Origin: JAKJEP01 sp964580995
GTDB lineage: Bacteria > Planctomycetota > Phycisphaerae > Sedimentisphaerales > SM23-30
NCBI GenBank assembly: GCA_964580995.1
Contig: CAZOMV010000166.1
Coordinates: forward strand, 1-5,206
Direction: 5' to 3'
DNA: 5,206 bases
Shown: in pieces, positions 1 through 5,100 of the stretch
Layout: every line of letters starts with the position of its first letter
Position numbering within the stretch: the stretch's first letter is position 1
Program-made: the position numbers and the translations under genes
The notes under the pieces: model-generated
The model's database searches: none
What the model saw: the letters and a program-made list of their open reading frames with translations, nothing else
Told to the model about the DNA's origin: nothing

Positions 1-880
1 TGGGGTCATCCGGTTTCCAGGCCCATTGCTGGCAGAGAGTGATGCAGCTTTCCCATGGCCGATTCCGTTGAAAAGATCCAATTACCTGCTCGGGGGTGTC
101 GTAGTCGCCCGCACCCGGGCAACGATTGTTTATGACGATGTCCGGTTGCAGGGAACGGACCAGTTCGATAACCGGCCGGCCGCGGTTCTCATCAAACTCC
201 TGCGCCACGTCGAACCACATCGTAATCAAAGGCCCGTAGTTTTGGCACAATTCCGTCACCTGATTTTTGAGGTACACGGTGTAAGCGTCCAGATTCGGGT
301 TGGTCTTGTGAGTTGTCCCCCCGGGGCTTCCCAACGGAAAGTCCGGGTGATGCCAGTCGCATACCGAATAATAGGTTCCAAAGGCGATACCCTCTTTCCG
401 ACAAGCATCGGAGATTTCCTTGACAACGTCTCGTCCGAAAGGCGAGTGCATAATGTTGTAGTCGGTCTGCCGGGTATTCCACAGGCAGAATCCGTCGTGA
501 TGTTTGGTGGTCAGCACGATATATTTCATGCCGGCGTCTTTGGCCAGTTGCACCCATTCCTCGGCGTTAAAATTCGTGGGGTTGAACTGTGTATACAGGT
601 TATCATATTCCTCCTGAGGGACCTGGTTCCCGCGTGACCATCCGATTTCAGTTCCCTTGAGGCTGACTGGCCCCCAATGGATAAACATGCCGAAACGTTT
701 ATCCATCCATGCTTCCAGTTTATCGGGTTTGGCCTTGAGCAATGGGTTTTCCTCTGCGATGGCAGGCCGGTCAATCGAATAAACCACGATCAGACCCAAC
801 ACCGCCGTTGCCAACGAAATAGTCGGCGTTCCCACCTTCAGAGAACTCGTCAGAAAATGCCGTCGGTCCGTAAATAACAT
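1..880 (-). CDS. GH29 alpha-L-fucosidase, exported, N-terminal 293 residues (partial)
   Basis: Partial gene, cut by the left edge; the frame is open from the ATG at 880 to the end of the window. The family hydrolyses terminal alpha-L-fucose from glycans with a retaining mechanism. Visible landmarks: HWGP at residues 68-71 and TTKHHDGFCLWNT at 124-136 (fucose-binding HH at 127-128), the classic GH29 core; MWFD at 221-224, where D224 fits the family nucleophile; INNR at 250-253 and DYDTPEQ at 259-265, a region that supplies the acid/base in relatives. The N-terminus reads DRRHFLTSS (5-13), close to the twin-arginine consensus, followed by a hydrophobic stretch (about 20-36) and AIA before E43 as a likely cleavage site, so Tat export is inferred. 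The family is usually 420-500 residues, so roughly 130-200 residues are missing. The start is supported by AAAGGGA at 888-894, 7 nt upstream, and by a good promoter at 920-948. The gene lies 429 bp downstream of a co-directional GH2 gene. GH29 membership is near certain; linkage specificity is not determined. Confidence 0.95.
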   Translation of the reverse strand, partial: MLFTDRRHFLTSSLKVGTPTISLATAVLGLIVVYSIDRPAIAEENPLLKAKPDKLEAWMDKRFGMFIHWGPVSLKGTEIGWSRGNQVPQEEYDNLYTQFNPTNFNAEEWVQLAKDAGMKYIVLTTKHHDGFCLWNTRQTDYNIMHSPFGRDVVKEISDACRKEGIAFGTYYSVCDWHHPDFPLGSPGGTTHKTNPNLDAYTVYLKNQVTELCQNYGPLITMWFDVAQEFDENRGRPVIELVRSLQPDIVINNRCPGAGDYDTPEQVIGSFQRNRPWESCITLCQQWAWKPDDP

Positions 881-887
881 CAAAATA

Positions 888-894
888 TCCCTTT
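888..894 (-). promoter_or_regulatory. ribosome binding site of the fucosidase
   Basis: AAAGGGA on the minus strand, 7 nt before the ATG at 880. It is the only purine-rich Shine-Dalgarno-like run in the leader and fixes the start codon ahead of the twin-arginine signal. Confidence 0.6.
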
Positions 895-919
895 AAATTG
901 TTTTGACACAGCTCTAAAT

Positions 920-948
920 CTTATAGCAGAGCGGTAATAGGATGTCAA
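920..948 (-). promoter_or_regulatory. sigma70-type promoter of the fucosidase gene
   Basis: Read on the minus strand, TTGACA (943-948, perfect -35) is followed after exactly 17 bp by TATAAG (920-925, 5 of 6 to the -10 consensus). Transcription would start near 913, giving a leader of about 33 nt that includes the ribosome binding site at 888-894. A short inverted repeat, GCTCT (911-915) and AGAGC (928-932), brackets the -10 box and could be a repressor site. The promoter implies the fucosidase is transcribed on its own and not only by read-through from the GH2 gene. Confidence 0.65.
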
Positions 949-956
949 CATAGATT

Positions 957-974
957 ACCTGGAATTTGCCATAG
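957..974. promoter_or_regulatory. operator-like site resembling the GH2 upstream palindrome
   Basis: ACCTGGAATTTGCCATAG on the plus strand matches the perfect palindrome at 4913-4930 (ATCTGGGATTTCCCAGAT) at 13 of 18 positions in the same orientation, including the core CTGG-ATTT-CCA pattern. It sits 8 bp upstream of the fucosidase -35 box, a usual place for an activator. On its own the site is only weakly symmetrical (TGG...CCA), so this is a comparison-based inference. It also lies inside the coding-like stretch at 945-1172, which could be an alternative reason for its sequence. Confidence 0.25.
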
Positions 975-1087
975 GTTTGCGTGCCCACGACCACCGCCAG
1001 AAGTCACAATCACCCAATCTTCTCCAAAATCAGTTGGAATCTCCGTGTCAGTTTCCCATGTTAAGACATCAGTTCTATAATTCTTCG

Positions 1088-1102
1088 AAGGCTCCCTTAC
1101 CC
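1088..1102. repeat. 15-bp repeat copy (half of the 5033-5066 hairpin)
   Basis: AAGGCTCCCTTACCC occurs here and again exactly at 5033-5047, where it forms the left arm and part of the loop of a strong hairpin. The matching right arm (GGTAAG-C-GAGCCTT) is absent here, so this copy cannot fold the same way. Notably both copies carry the C (1095 here, 5040 there) that is a C-C mismatch in the hairpin, which argues for common descent and not for independent pairing constraints. It lies inside the possible gene remnant. Confidence 0.45.
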
Positions 1103-1280
1103 GCCACCGGCCACTCCTTGTATCACATGCGTTAGGCGGTTGTCGCCGCCACAGAACTGGCCGGATAGTGATTCAGTGTGTAATAGTTATAACAGATGTT
1201 ATTCCATAACCTCTCCCAATTTATATTACCGCTAGAATCCACAAATATCAAATCATAATAAGGAAGATGATCGTATAGAA

Positions 1281-1297
1281 TGTTAATTTAAATAACA
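1281..1297. other. A/T-rich imperfect palindrome after the GH2 stop codon
   Basis: TGTTAATTTAAATAACA starts 13 nt past the GH2 stop codon. It is symmetrical except for one pair. It lacks a G/C stem and a T-run, so it is a poor intrinsic terminator; no better terminator for the GH2 gene is visible in the gap. Confidence 0.25.
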
Positions 1298-1309
1298 ATC
1301 TCTGTACTG

Positions 1310-4300
1310 TCACTTCCCGTATCCAATATCACTGAGGTACTGGTCAAAATCGGCCGGTCTTTCCGCAAGATCTTTTTGCAGATCGCGCGATCCATATCGC
1401 AGCATGTTCCGGAGTAGCCTCTCCGCCACCGGATCCGTGCCCAGCATCCCGCGCCATATTCCGGGATTTCCTCGAATAGCCAAGGTATTCAGTACAAACT
1501 TTCCCGCGCCAAGATTATATACCGATACCAGAAAGCCGGAATCATATCCCAGACTGGCGTTGACCGCTACCGCGACGATCTCCGCAGGTGTCTCCTGGCC
1601 GCGCCAGATTAAATCGGATATTATCTCCCGATAGAATGTGTAATCCATCAAACCGCCGCAGGGAAGTCCGTCAAAAATCGGATGTTTTTTTGTCCACTGG
1701 TCAGCGTGATAAAGCCAGTTGCCCGCGTTTCCCACCGATCCCTTATGGACCAAAGGCACCCATCCGGTGGGATTATCGCCTCTTTTGAATACATCCGGAG
1801 ATAGAAATATCACCGTGGATCCCCGTGCAATGTGATCTGCCAACTCTCGCCACACCGCAGCGTCCCCCGAGGGAGGCTGGTATCCGACCAGTATCACCTC
1901 CCGGCTTGTTTGTTTGCCGGATTGAAACAGGCGTGTCTTAATACCGTGCTCTGCCAGCCATTGCGCCACATCCGCATCTTCTCCCCAAAGCGTAATCTCC
2001 GTCTCCACATCCGGCATGTCAGCAGGATCAGCGACATAGAATTCCACCTCCCCGCCCGCCGCCGCACCGCCCTGCTGAAACGAGGCGAGAAATTGATACT
2101 TCCCGCTAGGCCCGTCCACCGCTATGTCTTCGCCGAAGATAGGCATGGCCAGGGGGGGGTCAGGATTGCTCTTTGGATCCGGAATCGTAATCAGAATGGT
2201 TTTATCATACACCGAAATACAGTCAGGTCCTACGATTTGGAAACGGACTGGATACTCTCCCGGTATCATCACATCCTCGTTGGCAAGCACCCCTTCGAAA
2301 CGGACCTTCGTCCCGCGATACACATTCACCGGCTCCGCGAAAAGGCATAACCTCAGAGGGTAAAAGCCCTCATACAGCGCATCAGCCGCCCCTGGTTTCA
2401 ACTCCCGGAACCAAGTAGCTACCGCCCCTTCTACAGCCGAGGGGCCGTCGAAGGTACCGGTCATGTTGTACCCCACACAGTAGGGGTTGGCCCGTATTGC
2501 ATTAAGTCCCAACTGACGCTGACCAGCCATCCTGGCTATACACTGCCGGAAGTATGCCTCCGGATTGGAAAACGTATCCGCCATTTTCCAGTTCTCCCAG
2601 TCAATCATGAACTTGTCCAGATAGCCCCGAATCCACATAGCATCTTCACAGGTTGTGTTGCCAAGTTGTTCGTAGTGCCGCATGGTCCGAACCAGGTCCA
2701 TAGGGCTGCCGATACCATATTCGGAAATGAATAGCGGTTGGCCGGGATTCCGGTTACGCAGATCTCCAATATGCACAGCTGTATGCGGAACCCGTTGATA
2801 CGGGTGGTGGTCCGCTAGAACATCTTCCCACTCAGTCGATCCAGGATTACTGAGACTGCCGATGGATTGGGCATTCTCCTGGTCCGAGGTAGTATAGGGT
2901 GTGAAAGTTGCAAGATCCGGTTTCTCACCCCTAGCCAGAAATCCGTAGTTCCAGGCCCCGTTGGGATTACTTTGCGTGGAGAAATCCGCCGCCGCATCAT
3001 AGACCTTACCCTCCGCCGATTTTACCATCATCGTCAGGGCGGTGGTATCCCCATACGGAACGCCATTGCCGGCACCGACCACTGCGCTGACTCTGTCCTC
3101 CTTCTGGAGCGTCAGGATTTTCTCGAACGTTGCAGTGTTCCCAACGCCGTTCAAATTAAGGAAGCCATCATAAATAGAGTTGTCATTCAAAAAAATGTGA
3201 ATGTCTGTGGTTGTTCCACCTCCCGTGATTCCCTCGAATGAGGCCGAGATGGAGTATTCCGCCGCTACCGGTACCGTCCACTGCGCCACACTATACTCAC
3301 CGCTGACGCCTGGAATCAGAGCAAACCGACCGGCAGGTACACCCGCATCGCCATATCCAATGGTTTCCTTGGTTCCGTTATGCAAAACCGCCGGCCAATA
3401 CCACGGCTTGCTATACCAGACAGCCGGCTTGATACTGCCATAAGCGGGGGTGTAACCATCAAAACGTCCGCTGTTAAGCATCACAACGCGGCTGTCATCC
3501 AGCGTCCGGACGAAAGGCAGCATGGAAACCACGTAATGAAAAGTGGGATCATTAAAAGTTTCGTTTAGCAGCCCCCACATGACAATGCACGGATGGTTCC
3601 GGTCCCGCCGAATCATGCCGCCCACCGACGTTGCCAACCGTTCCGGCAAATAGCGGCTAGTCAAAAGGCCCCACTCCCCCATATGTTCCTCATAAACCAT
3701 CAGCCCGATTTCATCGCACAGATCCAGCAGATAACGCGGCGGCATACTGTCGAAGGACCGGTACATGTTGAAGCCCATCACCTTGCAGTTGAGCATAACC
3801 CGGCGCACCATATCCGGATCAAGCGGTACCTGCCACGTGATCGGCGTGGATACCATACCCGCATGAGAGCTTTTCAGGTAGATACGTTTCCCGTTCAGCC
3901 GGAAGTAGCCGTTCTCAAACCGGAAATCCCGAAAACCGCATCGAGTGGACTGCTCATCGAAAGAATCCGATCCATCGGCAATGACTTTTGCCGTCACCCG
4001 GTAAAGGTAAGGATCGTTCAAATTCCACAGATGCGGTTCGCCGACGGCAAGTTCAGCCTGAATCTCGGTACCGCCGGATGGTAATTCCTGATCCAGGCTC
4101 ACAGCATGTAGTGTTTCCCCCGCGTAAGCCGGTGCGACGGTAAAAAGCAGACGGCAGCGGGTGGGACCTTTTGTTGCCGCATTCTGCAAATAGGCCTGTA
4201 CCTTAATCATTCCCGTTCTCCAGTCCGGCTTGACAAACAGGTCCTCGATCCGGACCGGCGTTGTCATCATCAACTCCACAGAATCGAGAATTCCACCACT

Positions 4301-4852
4301 ATTTGCATTGGAGTCCGGAGGCCAGAGCAGGTGAGGCACGGCGGCATGTTCTATCCCATCTATTGCCGGCCCGGCGCCGGTACTCAAAATCCGGATGGCG
4401 ATCCGGTTGGAACTCTCCGGTTTCGCTGCCTCCGTAACATCCAGCACAAACGGATCTTGTTTGCCTTCGTGATGCCCGACAAAAGTCCCATTCACCCAGA
4501 CATCAGCTAGATAATCGATTCTCCAGAAACGAATGAGGTATCGTCCGTCGGTATGAGGATTCGTCGGAAAAGTAACATCCCGCCAATACCAGACCACACC
4601 ATGATAACCATTGAAAACTTGCTGGAGCATGGCCGGAACTTGAATCGGTTCAGCTTCTGCGGTGGGCTTATCCCACCATTGCCGGTCCCGCCCGACGTTA
4701 TCTGGATCCTTGGCGATGATCCAGCCGTCCCCGTCCAGAGACACCACCATCGATGACTTCATGGCTGCCTCCATAGGAGATGGAGCGATGATTCCTGTTA
4801 GAATGAAACCCAGCACAACATAGAACCCAGATATCCGAGATAAGTTATTCAT
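1310..4852 (-). CDS. Exported GH2 glycoside hydrolase (beta-galactosidase/beta-glucuronidase type) with inserted sandwich domain and GATase-like C-terminus
   Basis: Complete 1180-residue retaining glycosidase; GH2 members cleave beta-galactosides, beta-glucuronides or beta-mannosides, and the substrate cannot be fixed from this sequence. Order of parts: Sec-type signal (hydrophobic FYVVLGFILTGIIA at 10-23, cleavage near MEA at 27-29); GH2 sugar-binding sandwich (about 37-197, with WYWRDV and VWVNG); Ig-like domain (198-307); TIM barrel from about 312, with the acid/base E431 in RDRNHPCIVMWGLLNE and the nucleophile E711 in PLFISEYG. A domain at about 500-642 interrupts the barrel between the two glutamates. 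After the barrel come an Ig-like segment (837-942) and a GATase-like alpha/beta domain (947-1157) with no obvious catalytic cysteine. The usual GH2 'RxSHYP' is here RSFDSMPP (365-372), so the histidine is missing. Start: I chose the ATG at 4852 because GAGACGGA lies about 9 nt upstream and the signal begins there; an in-frame GTG at 4876 would add eight residues but has no ribosome site. It is co-directional with the fucosidase downstream. Confidence 0.93.
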   Translation of the reverse strand: MNNLSRISGFYVVLGFILTGIIAPSPMEAAMKSSMVVSLDGDGWIIAKDPDNVGRDRQWWDKPTAEAEPIQVPAMLQQVFNGYHGVVWYWRDVTFPTNPHTDGRYLIRFWRIDYLADVWVNGTFVGHHEGKQDPFVLDVTEAAKPESSNRIAIRILSTGAGPAIDGIEHAAVPHLLWPPDSNANSGGILDSVELMMTTPVRIEDLFVKPDWRTGMIKVQAYLQNAATKGPTRCRLLFTVAPAYAGETLHAVSLDQELPSGGTEIQAELAVGEPHLWNLNDPYLYRVTAKVIADGSDSFDEQSTRCGFRDFRFENGYFRLNGKRIYLKSSHAGMVSTPITWQVPLDPDMVRRVMLNCKVMGFNMYRSFDSMPPRYLLDLCDEIGLMVYEEHMGEWGLLTSRYLPERLATSVGGMIRRDRNHPCIVMWGLLNETFNDPTFHYVVSMLPFVRTLDDSRVVMLNSGRFDGYTPAYGSIKPAVWYSKPWYWPAVLHNGTKETIGYGDAGVPAGRFALIPGVSGEYSVAQWTVPVAAEYSISASFEGITGGGTTTDIHIFLNDNSIYDGFLNLNGVGNTATFEKILTLQKEDRVSAVVGAGNGVPYGDTTALTMMVKSAEGKVYDAAADFSTQSNPNGAWNYGFLARGEKPDLATFTPYTTSDQENAQSIGSLSNPGSTEWEDVLADHHPYQRVPHTAVHIGDLRNRNPGQPLFISEYGIGSPMDLVRTMRHYEQLGNTTCEDAMWIRGYLDKFMIDWENWKMADTFSNPEAYFRQCIARMAGQRQLGLNAIRANPYCVGYNMTGTFDGPSAVEGAVATWFRELKPGAADALYEGFYPLRLCLFAEPVNVYRGTKVRFEGVLANEDVMIPGEYPVRFQIVGPDCISVYDKTILITIPDPKSNPDPPLAMPIFGEDIAVDGPSGKYQFLASFQQGGAAAGGEVEFYVADPADMPDVETEITLWGEDADVAQWLAEHGIKTRLFQSGKQTSREVILVGYQPPSGDAAVWRELADHIARGSTVIFLSPDVFKRGDNPTGWVPLVHKGSVGNAGNWLYHADQWTKKHPIFDGLPCGGLMDYTFYREIISDLIWRGQETPAEIVAVAVNASLGYDSGFLVSVYNLGAGKFVLNTLAIRGNPGIWRGMLGTDPVAERLLRNMLRYGSRDLQKDLAERPADFDQYLSDIGYGK

Positions 4853-4878
4853 TTTGAATATTCCGTCTCTTTTCACGT

Positions 4879-4907
4879 ATTTTGCATTTATTGCAGAGTA
4901 TCTTAAA
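4879..4907 (-). promoter_or_regulatory. weak promoter candidate of the GH2 gene, abutting the palindrome
   Basis: On the minus strand TTTAAG (4902-4907, 3 of 6) and CAAAAT (4879-4884, 4 of 6) are 17 bp apart. The -35-like box lies 5 bp downstream of the palindrome at 4913-4930, a layout similar to that of the fucosidase promoter and its operator-like site, and typical of an activator-dependent promoter. It is the weaker of two candidates for this gene. Confidence 0.2.
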
Positions 4908-4912
4908 TTAGG

Positions 4913-4930
4913 ATCTGGGATTTCCCAGAT
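4913..4930. promoter_or_regulatory. perfect 8+8 palindrome, operator or leader hairpin upstream of GH2
   Basis: ATCTGGGA-TT-TCCCAGAT is a perfect inverted repeat with a 2-bp centre, 61-78 bp upstream of the GH2 start. As DNA it looks like a dimeric-regulator operator. If transcription begins at the upstream TATAAT promoter (4969-4997), it would lie in the leader RNA and fold into a short hairpin. A 13-of-18 relative lies ahead of the fucosidase promoter at 957-974, which favours the operator reading. No regulator gene is in the window, so the cognate protein is unknown. Confidence 0.5.
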
Positions 4931-4940
4931 ACCCTTGCCC

Positions 4941-4995
4941 GGCTACACAATCGGGCGACATTACTACCATTATACAGTGTTCGCCTGATTGTGCC
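4941..4995. repeat. 12-bp inverted repeat in the divergent intergenic region
   Basis: ACAATCGGGCGA (4947-4958) pairs with TCGCCTGATTGT (4981-4992) at 11 Watson-Crick positions plus one G-T, across a 22-nt spacer; beyond a 3-nt bulge, GGC (4941-4943) pairs with GCC (4993-4995). The right arm fills the spacer between the -35 and -10 boxes of the promoter at 4969-4997 and the left arm lies just past its start point, the expected arrangement for a repressor binding two half-sites. On the plus strand the right arm is followed by TAAACTTTTT, so a terminator-like role in that direction is an alternative, though no plus-strand gene precedes it here. Confidence 0.5.
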
Positions 4996-4997
4996 TA
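4969..4997 (-). promoter_or_regulatory. sigma70-type promoter candidate for the GH2 gene
   Basis: On the minus strand TAGGCA (4992-4997, 4 of 6) is followed after 17 bp by a perfect TATAAT (4969-4974). Transcription would begin near 4962 and give a leader of about 110 nt that includes the palindrome at 4913-4930. The -10 box lies between the arms of the inverted repeat at 4941-4995, so control by a repressor is plausible. I could not find a comparably good plus-strand promoter for the gene at 5101. Confidence 0.45.
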
Positions 4998-5032
4998 AAC
5001 TTTTTGGGATTTTCTACGGCAATGAATCCCCC

Positions 5033-5066
5033 AAGGCTCCCTTACCCCTGGTGGTAAGCGAGCCTT
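5033..5066 (+). promoter_or_regulatory. strong hairpin in the leader of the small plus-strand gene
   Basis: AAGGCTC-C-CTTACC (5033-5046) pairs with GGTAAG-C-GAGCCTT (5053-5066): 13 pairs with one internal C-C mismatch and a 6-nt loop, CCTGGT. It ends 34 nt before the ATG at 5101. The tail is TCGCGTTTGACG, which has no proper T-run, so a classical intrinsic terminator is unlikely; an mRNA-stabilising element, attenuator, protein-binding element or the trace of a dispersed repeat are all possible. The left arm is repeated exactly at 1088-1102. Confidence 0.55.
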
Positions 5067-5087
5067 TCGCGTTTGACGAATGGCTTC

Positions 5088-5091
5088 GAGG
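5088..5091 (+). promoter_or_regulatory. ribosome binding site of the small plus-strand gene
   Basis: GAGG, continuing as GAGGA to 5092, leaves 8 nt before the ATG at 5101. This is the best Shine-Dalgarno match in the right intergenic region and is what decides the start of the truncated gene. Confidence 0.6.
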
Positions 5092-5100
5092 AAAACCAAA

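Larger units (their letters stand above)
945..1287 (-). pseudogene. possible decayed gene remnant in the GH2-fucosidase gap
   Basis: Two minus-strand frames in this gap read like protein although neither has an ATG or GTG start preceded by a ribosome site. The first is open from 1287 to a TAA at 1132-1134 (51 codons) and includes YYDLIFVDSSGNINWERLW and NICYNYYTLNHYP. The second is open from 1172 to a TGA at 945-947 (75 codons) and includes TDVLTWETDTEIPTDFGEDW and IVTSGGGRGHANLWQIPGN. They overlap at 1132-1172, so a single frameshift there would join them into one chain of about 110-115 residues. Codon third positions are more A/T-rich than in the flanking glycosidases, hinting at different ancestry. 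I do not recognise the family. It could instead be two unrelated fragments or chance open frames in intergenic DNA; the compositionally plausible peptides are the only support. Confidence 0.25.

Noticed and set aside
26..637. 203-codon plus-strand open frame over the left end
   Set aside because: It is antisense to the GH29 fucosidase, whose minus-strand frame carries the family motifs; the plus-strand translation has no recognisable features.
192..774. Two minus-strand open frames in other phases within the fucosidase gene
   Set aside because: They are out-of-phase shadows; the motif-bearing phase is open from 880 to the left edge without interruption.
903..925. Plus-strand TTGACA at 903-908 as a second promoter
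   Set aside because: No -10-like hexamer lies 16-18 bp downstream on the plus strand; the TATAG at 922 is only 13 bp away, and no plus-strand gene follows.
1125..1138. GCGTTAGGC at 1130-1138 resembles the core site (GTTRRRY) of an integron attC recombination site
   Set aside because: No partner RYYYAAC core site lies at the right distance on either strand, and the flanking DNA does not fold as an attC hairpin; the neighbouring genes are also not cassette-like.
881..1309. CRISPR array, tRNA or transposase in the large gap
   Set aside because: There are no regularly spaced repeats, no cloverleaf-type pairing and no transposase-like frame or terminal inverted repeats; only the promoter, the 15-bp repeat and the coding-like remnants are visible.
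1832..2350. 172-codon plus-strand open frame opposite the GH2 C-terminal part
   Set aside because: It is antisense to a well-supported GH2 domain region, arginine- and histidine-rich as expected for an opposite-strand shadow, and has no ribosome site.
3593..4084. 163-codon plus-strand open frame opposite the GH2 barrel
   Set aside because: It mirrors conserved GH2 catalytic-domain codons on the other strand and shows no independent protein features.
4853..4876. In-frame GTG start at 4876 for the GH2 gene
   Set aside because: There is no Shine-Dalgarno-like run upstream of it, and it would place charged residues ahead of a signal that begins naturally at the ATG at 4852.
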